Shown one piece after another: positions 8,931-17,186 of a DNA stretch of 34,241 nucleotides. The stretch spans positions 1-34,241 of the forward strand of contig CANIHR010000016.1 in NCBI GenBank assembly GCA_947467185.1, written 5' to 3'. The first letter of the stretch is position 1; each line of letters begins with the position of its first letter. The notes below the pieces were generated by a model. That model did not search any database and had not been told where the DNA came from. It saw only the letters and a list, made by a program, of their open reading frames with translations. Both the position numbers and the translations under genes were made by a program. The stretch comes from Bryobacterales bacterium. GTDB lineage: Bacteria > Acidobacteriota > Terriglobia > Bryobacterales > Bryobacteraceae.

Positions 8931-9762
8931 TGGTTTTCAGTTCGTAGTACACCGACCGCAGATGCCTCCTCGACTCGAACTGCGGACACAAACCGTTCAG
9001 GGACTCCATCGATCCGATGACCAGCTGACCATCCCGCTCCATCCTCTGACCAATTCGGGTAAACATCGATATCCGGTCCTTCTCATTGAAGTAAATTGCC
9101 ACGTTCCGGCAAAACACGATGTCGAACGTCCCCACGCCGGAGAAATCCTCCACCAGATTCAGGCGGCGAAAACATACCATGCCGCGGAGTTCGTCCCGAA
9201 TTTTCCAGCCGCGTGGAACCCGCGTGAAGTACCTCGCCACCGACGCCTCACTCAGGCCACGGGAGATCTCCACCTCGCTGAAAATACCCTCGCTCGCCGT
9301 CGCAACCGCCGCATCGGAAATGTCCGTTCCCAGAAGTCGAATCTTGTACTTGCTAACATCGCCGAGTGTCTCCTTCAGGGCGATGGCAATGCTGTAGAGT
9401 TCCTGTCCGCTGGAACATGCCGCGCTCCAGATGCGAATTGGGATCGGCGCCACGGAACTGCGCCGTCTGTCGATCAGCTCAGGAATCAGCTTGAATCGCA
9501 GCAGGTCAAACGGCGATGAATCCCGGAAAAAAAGTGTCTCCCTGGTCGTGATGTCATTGATGATTCGCCGCTGCACGCCGCCACTCAAATCGGACTTCGC
9601 CTTCTGAAGAAGTTCCAGATAGCTCCCGCAGTGCAGTTCTTCTGCGATGCCGCTCAGTCGGTTCTCAATCAGATATGTCTTTGATGGATCCAGCGAGATC
9701 GAACAAAGCGCATGAATATATGCGCCAACAACGGGAAACTCCTGTGCCTGCAATCTGATCAT
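8923..9762 (-). CDS. cheR: Chemoreceptor glutamate methyltransferase CheR
   Basis: A 279-residue SAM-dependent methyltransferase that methylates glutamates on the cytoplasmic helices of the chemoreceptor. The N-terminal helical part leads into TTRETLFFRD (72-81), the family's TxxTxFFR motif. This is followed by the SAM-binding loop IWSAACSSGQE (111-121), D147 in LLGTDISD and the FCRNVAIYF segment (217-225). The MCP in this operon has no C-terminal NWETF-like pentapeptide, so CheR here is probably of the pentapeptide-independent type. The start overlaps the cheB stop as ATGA, with GGGA upstream on the coding strand. Length and motifs are normal for the family. Confidence 0.95.
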   Translation of the reverse strand: MIRLQAQEFPVVGAYIHALCSISLDPSKTYLIENRLSGIAEELHCGSYLELLQKAKSDLSGGVQRRIINDITTRETLFFRDSSPFDLLRFKLIPELIDRRRSSVAPIPIRIWSAACSSGQELYSIAIALKETLGDVSKYKIRLLGTDISDAAVATASEGIFSEVEISRGLSEASVARYFTRVPRGWKIRDELRGMVCFRRLNLVEDFSGVGTFDIVFCRNVAIYFNEKDRISMFTRIGQRMERDGQLVIGSMESLNGLCPQFESRRHLRSVYYELKTNG

Positions 9763-10889
9763 TTCGCATCCCGAACCTGGCGCATAATTTCCGCCGCCAC
9801 AAGGCCCAGCGGAACGACGTGGTCCGCAATACCCGCCCGAATTACCTCACGAGGCATGCCGAAGACTATTGAAGTCGCCTCATCCTGCGCAATCGAAACA
9901 CACCCTGACTTTTTTAACTCCCGAACACCTTCCGTGCCGTCGGTACCCATCCCCGTCAGGACTACCGCGATCGATCTTTGCGGGAATGCACTTGCCACGG
10001 ACCGGAACAATACGTCCACTGCGGGCCGACAGCCATGTTCCGGCGGACCGTCTGTCAGTCGGATCACCGGCCGGTTCATTCCCGCGGGGACAAGCGTCAT
10101 GTGTCTGCCGCCCGGCGCCAGATAGGCGCAGCCCGGAGTGGCCACTTCGCCATCTTCGGCCTCTTTGATACGTATCCGGCTCTTTGCCTGCAGACTCTGT
10201 GCCAGCGCAGCAGTGAACAGCGGCGGCATGTGTTGCACGATAAAGATGGGGGCTGGTAGCTCCGCCGGCAGGGATGGCAAAACTTCCGCCAGCGCGCGGG
10301 GGCCCCCCGTCGAGACCCCGATCAGGATGAGCGCCGGCTTCACGATCCTGTTGTCGGTCGCGCCCGACGGACCAGTTGACCGTCCCTGGACGGGAGCGGT
10401 GGCGGGGGGCGGTGGCGGTGTCGTGTGGGATGCCATGGAAGTCGCCGGCTTCCGGTATGAATGATTCAGCAACTGCCGGATTTCCCGCTGGCGGGCAAAA
10501 GCAGCCAGCTTCGGCGCCAGCACGCCTCGCAGCTTCAGGATCGTACTTTCTGCGTTGCCACCGTCCGGCTTGGCAATGAAGTCGAAGGCCCCCAGTTCCA
10601 GTGCCCTCATGGTAGTCTGTGTGCCACGGACCGTTCCGGAACTGATCATCAGCGCTCCCGGCGCTCCGTCAATTCGAGCCAGAGCTTCCAGCGTCTCAAT
10701 GCCGTTCATCTCCGGCATTTCCAGATCCAGTGTTAACAAATCCGGGCGCGCTGTCTCCAGTCGAGCCAGTGCCAGCTTCCCGTTCGAGGCCGTCCCGCAG
10801 ACTTCCACGTCCGGGATACCAGCCAAAGCATCAGACACGACCTTCCGGAAGACGGCCGTATCATCCACCACCAGCACGCGCAGGCTCAT
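9759..10889 (-). CDS. cheB: Chemotaxis protein-glutamate methylesterase/deamidase CheB
   Basis: A 376-residue two-domain response regulator. The N-terminal receiver has D9/D10, phosphoacceptor D55 in LLTLDLEMP and K108 in AKPDG. A Pro/Ala/Thr-rich linker (about 148-182) leads to the CheB methylesterase domain. Its catalytic triad is S193 in GVSTGGP, H220 in VQHMP and D317 in GMGTDG. It would remove methyl groups from, and deamidate, the MCP when phosphorylated by CheA. The start is well supported: MSLRVLVVDD begins at the domain edge and AGAGAGGA lies about 8 bases upstream. The gene begins inside cheW, with a 29-base overlap. Confidence 0.96.
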   Translation of the reverse strand: MSLRVLVVDDTAVFRKVVSDALAGIPDVEVCGTASNGKLALARLETARPDLLTLDLEMPEMNGIETLEALARIDGAPGALMISSGTVRGTQTTMRALELGAFDFIAKPDGGNAESTILKLRGVLAPKLAAFARQREIRQLLNHSYRKPATSMASHTTPPPPPATAPVQGRSTGPSGATDNRIVKPALILIGVSTGGPRALAEVLPSLPAELPAPIFIVQHMPPLFTAALAQSLQAKSRIRIKEAEDGEVATPGCAYLAPGGRHMTLVPAGMNRPVIRLTDGPPEHGCRPAVDVLFRSVASAFPQRSIAVVLTGMGTDGTEGVRELKKSGCVSIAQDEATSIVFGMPREVIRAGIADHVVPLGLVAAEIMRQVRDAK

Positions 10890-11367
10890 TGGCTATTCCT
10901 CTCTGCCCCCGGCCGACTACCTCCGGGGCAAGCAAGGCCTCGGTATCGAGCAGCGCGATGACCCTTTCATTGACTCGGTAGACTTCCCGGCAAATACCCG
11001 CTCGTTCCGGTGCCAGATTCGCAGGCACCGGTGCCGACGCTCCGGATTCCGTCTCCAGAACTTCGGCGACTCTTTCCACCATCAGGCCCACAAACTCCGC
11101 CCGGCTATGAACGATGATGACCCGGCTTCCCCGGTCAGCGTCCGACGCTCCCACCCCCAGCAGCATTCCTGCGTCGAAGATCGTGACAATCCTGCCCCGC
11201 AGGTTGATGACGCCGAGCACCCCTCCGCCGGCATGGGGTACTCTCGTCATTGCCCGGGGGCGAATCACCTCCTGTACGCGCGAAGCCTCGATCGCGTACA
11301 TCACATCCTTCACGGCAAACGTTGCCAGAAGGGTTGTGGAATCGGCAACAGCATTAAGCGTGGACAT
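10861..11367 (-). CDS. cheW: Chemotaxis coupling protein CheW
   Basis: A 168-residue protein with a single CheW domain that would bridge the MCP and CheA in the signalling array. Visible features are the first strand LLATFAVKDVMYAIEAS, the segment MTRVPHAGGGVLGVINLRG, IVTIFDAG and the late LMVERVAEVLE strand. The N-terminal 10 residues and the C-terminal Ala/Gly/Arg tail (about 150-168) lie outside the domain. It overlaps the MCP gene upstream by 14 bases and cheB downstream by 29 bases. The tail is encoded by the overlap with cheB, so it may be a by-product of the gene packing rather than functional. Confidence 0.93.
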   Translation of the reverse strand: MSTLNAVADSTTLLATFAVKDVMYAIEASRVQEVIRPRAMTRVPHAGGGVLGVINLRGRIVTIFDAGMLLGVGASDADRGSRVIIVHSRAEFVGLMVERVAEVLETESGASAPVPANLAPERAGICREVYRVNERVIALLDTEALLAPEVVGRGQRGIANEPARAGGG

Positions 11368-13459
11368 GGGCGGCCTGTACCCGGAACCGGTCTACCGTCA
11401 GCTGCAACTGATTCGAAATCCGTGAGACCTCGTCGGCGCTGGCCCGCACATGTCCGCTCCCATCAGACATCTCTGACGCCGCATGGTCCACAGTGCCAAT
11501 GTCCTTCGCAATTTCGCGCGAGACCTGAGACGACTGTGCCACGCGCTCGTTGGCGTCATTCACCCCTGTCGAAGCCTCCGCGATATTCCGTGCGATATCC
11601 TTCGTCGCTGTCGCCTGCTCTTCAATCGCCGCAGCAATCGACCCAACAATGTCGCTGACCTCATGAATGACCTGCGAGACCTTTTCAATCTCCGAAATCC
11701 CGCTGGCCGTTGATCTCTGCACTCCGGCCACGCGGTTCTTGATATCTTCCGTGGCCGCCGCTGTCTCCTGCGCTAACGCCTTGATTTCGTTGGCCACCAC
11801 TGCGAAGCCCTTACCTGCTGCGCCAGCTCGCGCGGCTTCAATCGCTGCATTCAGCGCCAGCAGATTCGTCTGCGACGAGATCTCGTTGATCGTTTCCGTC
11901 ACCTTGCCAATCTCCCTCGCTGATTCGCTCAACTGGTTGATCTGCTCGGTGATCTTCTGCGCCTGCATGGTGGCATCATGTGTAATCCGCCGCGCCCGTT
12001 CGGAATTACCGGCGATTTCGCCAATTGTTGCCGTCATCTGGTCAGTCGCTGCCGCCACGTTCGCGAGGTTGGTCGTCGTCTCTTCCATCCCGATCGCGAC
12101 CGAAGTCACGTTCGAACTCATCTCTTCGGCCGCCGCCGCTACTGAGTGCGCCTTATCAGAAGCGTTTCTTGATTCTGCGGTCATCTGCGTTGAACTGCTT
12201 TGCAGCAGGCCCGCCGCCGACGAGAGTACCCCGACACCACTCGAAATCTCACCCACCATCTTCCGCAGCTTCGTCGACATCTCCTGCATGGCCCGCGCCA
12301 GTGTTCCAATCTCATCACCGCGTTCCAAAAAGCTCTCGGGCAGATCTCTCGAAAGATCACCATCCGCTACAAAGCCTGCGTGCGCGACCGCTGTCGATAG
12401 TGGCCTGGTTACCCCGCGGATCGTCAGCACCAGCACAGCCAGCGCCAGCGCCAGTCCCGTCCCCGTGATCAGCGTCGTCCGGTAGCTGCCGAAGTCCGCA
12501 ATTCGCTCCTCAAGAAGTCGCTGTAGCTCCGCCAGCGACTTCTCCCCCAGTTCTACACTGGCCTGGCTCGCCCGCGAAGCCACTTGTTCGAACTCCTCGG
12601 CCGAGATCTGCTTTCCCTGTCCCATGCCGTTCAATGTGTCAATCAGATGCCCAAGTTCGGTCCTGTACCGTCCCAATGTCGTTTCCAGCGAGGCCCGCAG
12701 CGCAGCGCTCGGATTCGGACCTTTCGAATTGGCCTCAAGAACCGTTACCAGATCTTCGTTGATATGGTCAAATTCCGCGTCCTTCAACATGGTGCCCGCG
12801 ATCGCCATATCCTGTTTCTCGTTACTGCTCTGGCTGTGAACTTTTGCCGCACTTGCAATCTGTATTCGCACGGAACCGAGTCGGGCGACATGCTTCGCGA
12901 GAATCTCCGACGAGGCGTCCCCCAGATGATACGTGTCTAACTCTGGATCGAGGGTAATGTTCGAGGTGTCGACCGCATGGGCCACCCAATCTGTCATCGA
13001 CATAACCATCTGGTCGTACTGCTCCGACGCTGCTTTTGACAAGGGATTCTGCGACTCACGCTGCAGCGCCTGCCACTTCTGTGCAATTGCCTCCAGCCGG
13101 AGATTGTCGTGGCCCGATTCTTTTAGTTGCTTGTCGGTGAACTGCATCGATTCCCCGTGCTCCTGCATTTCTTTGCTGAGTTGCTTTAACTGGTTTTCCA
13201 CCTCCTGACGAGCCGCTTCGCTGTCGCGGCTTCCCCGGATCGTGGCGACGCGATAATCTGCCAGTGATTTGAGCATGCGGATCGCCGGAGCCTCGAACTT
13301 CGCACCATCCACTTCAAGTCTCGCGAAGGAAAGCTTCTCCGATAATTGCTCTATGTTGAAGTAGAACAGCACTCCCAGCGGCAGGGAAAAGAAGCACACG
13401 CTTGCCAGAAAGCGCTGCGCAATATTAAAGCGGTTCAGAAATTTCACTGTTTTCGACAT
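11354..13459 (-). CDS. Methyl-accepting chemotaxis protein (transmembrane chemoreceptor)
   Basis: A 701-residue receptor. The start at 13459 (MSKTVKF) is chosen because AGGTGA sits about 6 bases upstream; an in-frame ATG at 13486 would add 9 residues and overlap cheA. TM1 is at about 17-35 (FLASVCFFSLPLGVLFYF). A helical extracytoplasmic sensor region of about 290 residues with no recognisable ligand domain follows. TM2 is at about 326-347 (ITGTGLALALAVLVLTI), then HAMP, then the signalling coiled coil. The hairpin tip (about 523-563) reads SSQTNLLALNAAIEAARAG followed by GFAVVANEIKALAQE, which contacts CheA and CheW. It is the only receptor in the operon, so it is probably the dedicated input. 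No C-terminal CheR-docking pentapeptide is present. Confidence 0.94.
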   Translation of the reverse strand: MSKTVKFLNRFNIAQRFLASVCFFSLPLGVLFYFNIEQLSEKLSFARLEVDGAKFEAPAIRMLKSLADYRVATIRGSRDSEAARQEVENQLKQLSKEMQEHGESMQFTDKQLKESGHDNLRLEAIAQKWQALQRESQNPLSKAASEQYDQMVMSMTDWVAHAVDTSNITLDPELDTYHLGDASSEILAKHVARLGSVRIQIASAAKVHSQSSNEKQDMAIAGTMLKDAEFDHINEDLVTVLEANSKGPNPSAALRASLETTLGRYRTELGHLIDTLNGMGQGKQISAEEFEQVASRASQASVELGEKSLAELQRLLEERIADFGSYRTTLITGTGLALALAVLVLTIRGVTRPLSTAVAHAGFVADGDLSRDLPESFLERGDEIGTLARAMQEMSTKLRKMVGEISSGVGVLSSAAGLLQSSSTQMTAESRNASDKAHSVAAAAEEMSSNVTSVAIGMEETTTNLANVAAATDQMTATIGEIAGNSERARRITHDATMQAQKITEQINQLSESAREIGKVTETINEISSQTNLLALNAAIEAARAGAAGKGFAVVANEIKALAQETAAATEDIKNRVAGVQRSTASGISEIEKVSQVIHEVSDIVGSIAAAIEEQATATKDIARNIAEASTGVNDANERVAQSSQVSREIAKDIGTVDHAASEMSDGSGHVRASADEVSRISNQLQLTVDRFRVQAAHVHA

Positions 13460-13463
13460 CGGT

Positions 13464-16436
13464 TCACCTGTTTCTGTTTTCTGCAATCTCTTCGGAGAGC
13501 GACTTGCGGATACTGTTGATCAACATGTCGCCGTCCAGTTTCACCTGATACTCGCTGACGCCGGCCGCAAAGCCCCGCGCGATTTCCGCTTCTCCCGCAA
13601 GTGACGACAAAGCAATCACGGGCAGTTTGGCAAATCTGGAATCCGCCCGAATGTGCCTTGTAAGCTCCAGCCCGTCCATTCTCGGCATCTCCACATCGGT
13701 TGCCACAAGAGAAACGCGTTCGGCGTTCTCCATCAGCAGTTCCCATGCGGCCTGCCCGTCCGGAGCGGCGATCGTTCGGTATCCAACCGCCTCTACCAAT
13801 CGCTGGATCTGGTTTCGGAAAAAGTCGGAATCCTCGGCGATCAACACTGTCCCGCTCTCTCCCGCCGCTTTGCGTTCTACCTGAACCTCGGCGGGCCGTA
13901 CGTCCGGCTGGCCGGCCACGCTGCTTCCCAGTTCAAAAACGTCCAGCATCAGGGTTGTCTTTCCGTTCAGCACGGCGGATCCACCAACACCCGGTTGCCG
14001 AAGCGTAACGGCGTCCAGCGCCACTTCTGCTTCCAGCATCTCCAGTGGTTCCGCGGCCACCAATCCAAAGGTCCGGCCGACCCGCTCCACCAGAATCACC
14101 ACCCATTGCTGTGTTGGCTCCAGTTCTCCCACGTCCGCCATATCCCGCAGCATCACCAGCGGCAGACTCGCTCCTTCGTACTGCATGGTCCGCCGTCCGC
14201 CCAGATACTCCACCTGTGAAGGGTCCACGCTGTCGACCCTCTTCACCTGCTCAATCGGAATCGCACACGCCTCTCCCGGCGCATTGTGGAACATAAGCAG
14301 TGAATGGCTGCTGCTCTGTTTCTCCGCCGTTTCCTCCTGCCCGGTTCTCAGGCCCTCGCTGGCCTTCATGGCCGCGCGTTCCGCCAGCCCGGCGGCATCC
14401 AGAATCAGGGCAACTTCACCGTTGCCCAGAATCGTCGCCCCGGCATAGTCCCGCAAGTCCTGCAGATGCCGCCCCAGCGGCTTCACCACAATTTCCACCG
14501 TGTCGTGAAGCTTCTCGACGATCAGGCCAAATTCGAAGCTCCCCGTGTCCAGCAGGACAACGTTGAGCGCCACCGACGGGTCATCCAGACGTTCCAGCCC
14601 GACCGCGTCAGCCAGATGCAGCAGCGGCACCAGTCGGTCCCGCAGCAACAGAACCTCCGCCCCGCCGGCCCGGTCAATGCGCTCCGCAATCTTGCCCGCT
14701 GGAATCCGGATGAGTTCGCCGACGCTCACCTGCGGAATCGCGAAGCGTTCGTCACCCTGCGATACCAGCAGAGAAGGAATGATCGCCAGCGTCAGCGGCA
14801 ACTTAATGCGGAACCGGGCACCCTTGCCCGGCATCGACTCGATCTCCACCTTGCCGCCCAGTTTGTCCAGGTTCGTGCGCACCACATCCATCCCCACACC
14901 GCGCCCCGAAACATCGCTCACCACTTCCGCCGTTGACATTCCCGGCAGGAAAATCAGTGCGATTTTCTCCCGGTCGCTCATGCCTTCCAGTTGCGCCTGG
15001 GAGACAAGGCCACGAGCCAGGCTGGACGCTGCTATTTTGTCGGCGCGCAGCCCCTTTCCGTCGTCCCCGATTTCAATCACGACCTGGCCCGCCTGATGAC
15101 TCGCCCGCAGCGTCACAGTTCCTGCGGCTGCCTTTCCTGCGGCACTCCGCACTTCCGGCGCTTCAATCCCGTGGTCGACCGAGTTCCGCACCATGTGGGT
15201 CAGCGGATCGCTCAGGCCTTCCAGGATCGTCTTGTCGAGTTCAACTTCGCCGCCCTCCATGCGAAGGTGAACGTCCTTTCCCAGGCTTCGCGCGAGATCC
15301 CTCACCAGCCTGGGGAACTTAGCGAACAGGGAGCTGACCGGCTGCATGCGGGTCAGCGTCACTGCTTCCTGCAATTCCGAAGTTGCCGCGCTGATGCGGT
15401 TCGCGCTCGCTGCAATCGCACGTTCATCACGACTGGCGAGCGCCTCGTTCATCTGGTTGCGTCCCAGTACCAGCTCGCCGGCCAGCGTCATCAGCGAATC
15501 CAGCAACGAGACATTCAGCCGCACCGTGGCTTCCGGTGCCGGCGTTGCAACACTCTCCGCCCGACCGGCTATTTCTTCGCGAACAGTTTCTTCTCGTACA
15601 GCGACTGGCCCCGGACCTTCCGTCCACTCCACCGCAACCGCAGACTCCGCCTGTCGAATCGGTTCCGCCAATTCCTGAACACAACGAATCTGCTCGGGCC
15701 GGATCCGCAATAATTGGCTTAGCGCCACTTCATCCAGGGTGCTGGCATAGAGCACGTCCAGGTGTATCTCACCGCGCGGCTCATCGTCCAGTGTTCCCAC
15801 CGACTGCAGGTCCAGTGCGGAATCCAGAACCTGGCCGGAGTCCATCAGGGTTCGGAAAATGTCGAGTGGTGTCGCGTTGCGCCGCTGGATATCGGTGAGT
15901 AAATCGAAGGCCACCTGGAAAATGCGTTTCCCGGCTCGTCGCGCATGCTCCAGATCGAACTCGGAGACCTCCGCGAACGGCCCTTCGCCGCTCACATCAA
16001 TGGCTCCGCACAGCGCGGACGGTTGTGACCCTTCAAGTCCCGGGACGACGCTCGAAAGGCTGGTCAGTGCCGTTACAAAATCTGAGATGTCCTCGCTGTT
16101 ACTGCTGCCGAAGTTGTCCAGCAGGTCTCGCAGCTTGTCAAAAGCCAGCAGCAGAACATTGACGATTTCCGGCGTCGGTACCATCTCCCGCGACCGGACC
16201 ATGTCCAGTACATTTTCCGTTTTGTGCGCCAGCTCCCGGATCTTTGTCAGGTCAAAGAAACCGGCCCCACCCTTGATCGAGTGTGCTGCCCGGAAAACCC
16301 GATTTACCAGCTGTTCGTCAATTGCCGAGCCGGCCTGCTCAATCTGCAGCAGATCGGTTTCAATCGTCGCCAGGTGTTCACGGCTTTCTGCCAGATAGCA
16401 CTGTACCAGGTCGTCATCGTGGGCGAAATCGCTCAT
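13464..16436 (-). CDS. cheA: CheA histidine kinase with two CheW-like domains and a C-terminal receiver
   Basis: A 990-residue hybrid CheA. The Hpt domain (8-106) has phospho-His H52 in AAHSIKGGAGFF. Residues 155-255 form an extra domain that I cannot assign firmly; it may be a P2-like regulator-docking domain. A charged linker leads to the dimerisation helices (about 307-372), then HATPase with the N-box HMVRNSVDHGIE (414-425), DDGKGL (458-463) and GRGVGMDVV (511-519). A standard CheW domain follows (548-685), then a second CheW-like domain (about 710-845). A receiver closes the protein (862-980) with E868/D869, D914 and K966. The ATG at 16436 has GGAG 9 bases upstream. The built-in receiver may serve as phosphate sink or output, because no separate cheY is present. 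Confidence 0.95.
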   Translation of the reverse strand: MSDFAHDDDLVQCYLAESREHLATIETDLLQIEQAGSAIDEQLVNRVFRAAHSIKGGAGFFDLTKIRELAHKTENVLDMVRSREMVPTPEIVNVLLLAFDKLRDLLDNFGSSNSEDISDFVTALTSLSSVVPGLEGSQPSALCGAIDVSGEGPFAEVSEFDLEHARRAGKRIFQVAFDLLTDIQRRNATPLDIFRTLMDSGQVLDSALDLQSVGTLDDEPRGEIHLDVLYASTLDEVALSQLLRIRPEQIRCVQELAEPIRQAESAVAVEWTEGPGPVAVREETVREEIAGRAESVATPAPEATVRLNVSLLDSLMTLAGELVLGRNQMNEALASRDERAIAASANRISAATSELQEAVTLTRMQPVSSLFAKFPRLVRDLARSLGKDVHLRMEGGEVELDKTILEGLSDPLTHMVRNSVDHGIEAPEVRSAAGKAAAGTVTLRASHQAGQVVIEIGDDGKGLRADKIAASSLARGLVSQAQLEGMSDREKIALIFLPGMSTAEVVSDVSGRGVGMDVVRTNLDKLGGKVEIESMPGKGARFRIKLPLTLAIIPSLLVSQGDERFAIPQVSVGELIRIPAGKIAERIDRAGGAEVLLLRDRLVPLLHLADAVGLERLDDPSVALNVVLLDTGSFEFGLIVEKLHDTVEIVVKPLGRHLQDLRDYAGATILGNGEVALILDAAGLAERAAMKASEGLRTGQEETAEKQSSSHSLLMFHNAPGEACAIPIEQVKRVDSVDPSQVEYLGGRRTMQYEGASLPLVMLRDMADVGELEPTQQWVVILVERVGRTFGLVAAEPLEMLEAEVALDAVTLRQPGVGGSAVLNGKTTLMLDVFELGSSVAGQPDVRPAEVQVERKAAGESGTVLIAEDSDFFRNQIQRLVEAVGYRTIAAPDGQAAWELLMENAERVSLVATDVEMPRMDGLELTRHIRADSRFAKLPVIALSSLAGEAEIARGFAAGVSEYQVKLDGDMLINSIRKSLSEEIAENRNR

Positions 16437-16442
16437 CGCTGT

Positions 16443-16757
16443 CTACTCCACTCCGCTGATTCTGAAATGCTGGTGCATTCGCATGCTGCGGAACAAGTCG
16501 CCGATCTCCGGTGCCACGCCTGTTAGTTCCAGCTTGCCTCCGGTTTTTTTGAGGGAATTGTGCGTTGAAATGATTAGCCCGATCCCCGCCGAGTCCACCA
16601 TTCGGACCTCCTCCAGATCCAGTTGCAGTACCTGAACGCCTCCGGCCAGCAATTCCTTTAGCTGGGCTCTCAATTCCGGCACCCGTGCCGCAACCACATC
16701 GGTCGTAAGCCGGAACAGTTTCTGATCCTGAAAATCCAATACACATGTGTCGTTCAT
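16443..16757 (-). CDS. STAS domain protein (anti-sigma factor antagonist-like)
   Basis: A 104-residue single STAS domain of the SpoIIAA/RsbV type. The key segment VRMVDSAGIGLII (51-63) contains S56, the serine that an RsbW-like kinase would phosphorylate and a PP2C phosphatase would restore. The start at 16757 (MNDTCVLDFQ) overlaps the stop of the kinase gene as ATGA and has GGGGA 8 bases upstream; longer in-frame starts add only unstructured sequence. It lies between the RsbW-like kinase and cheA, six bases from cheA. It is probably the switch protein whose phosphorylation state is the output of the operon. Its target is not encoded next to it. Confidence 0.93.
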   Translation of the reverse strand: MNDTCVLDFQDQKLFRLTTDVVAARVPELRAQLKELLAGGVQVLQLDLEEVRMVDSAGIGLIISTHNSLKKTGGKLELTGVAPEIGDLFRSMRMHQHFRISGVE

Positions 16758-17185
16758 ACTTGTTTTCCCCGTATCCCCAGACGCCTGACGAGCATCACCT
16801 GATTTCCGCTTCGGTTGAAGCGAATCCGGTCCGCATATCCCTGGTAGATCGCCATCCCCCGACCGCAAACGTCACAGTCGCCTGGTGCATGTATCTTCAC
16901 GCTCCGCCAGTCAAAACCAGGGCCTTCATCGGTCACCGCCATAGTGAGTCGATTCGACCGGACCCGCGCCGCAAAATTCACTGTTCGCGTCCCATCCATT
17001 TCCGAACCATGCCGGATCGCATTGGCCAGCGCCTCGCGGCACAGCAGTTCCCCCGCGAAGACATCCGTCCGGGAGTAGCGACCTTCCATCAGCCTGCGGA
17101 GCTGCATGGACACTGGGTCCACAGCCTCCAGCGAAGCAGGTAACCTCTTTCGGATGTCAAACTCCACCGATGCCGAATTCGCCAT
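16754..17185 (-). CDS. RsbW-like serine kinase / ATP-binding protein (HATPase_c)
   Basis: A 143-residue GHKL ATPase domain of the anti-sigma factor/serine kinase type. The N-box CREALANAIRHG (49-60) contains E51 and N55. The G1 box is TDEGPGFDW (85-93), and a shortened GRGM (108-111) serves as G2, preceded by a CDVC motif (104-107). It would use ATP to phosphorylate Ser56 of the neighbouring STAS protein, and could hold a target such as a sigma factor or other effector while the STAS protein is phosphorylated. The gene starts one base after the phosphatase reading frame ends and overlaps the STAS gene by four bases. The paired cysteines could be a metal or redox site, but that is a guess. Confidence 0.9.
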   Translation of the reverse strand: MANSASVEFDIRKRLPASLEAVDPVSMQLRRLMEGRYSRTDVFAGELLCREALANAIRHGSEMDGTRTVNFAARVRSNRLTMAVTDEGPGFDWRSVKIHAPGDCDVCGRGMAIYQGYADRIRFNRSGNQVMLVRRLGIRGKQV

Positions 17186-17186
17186 T

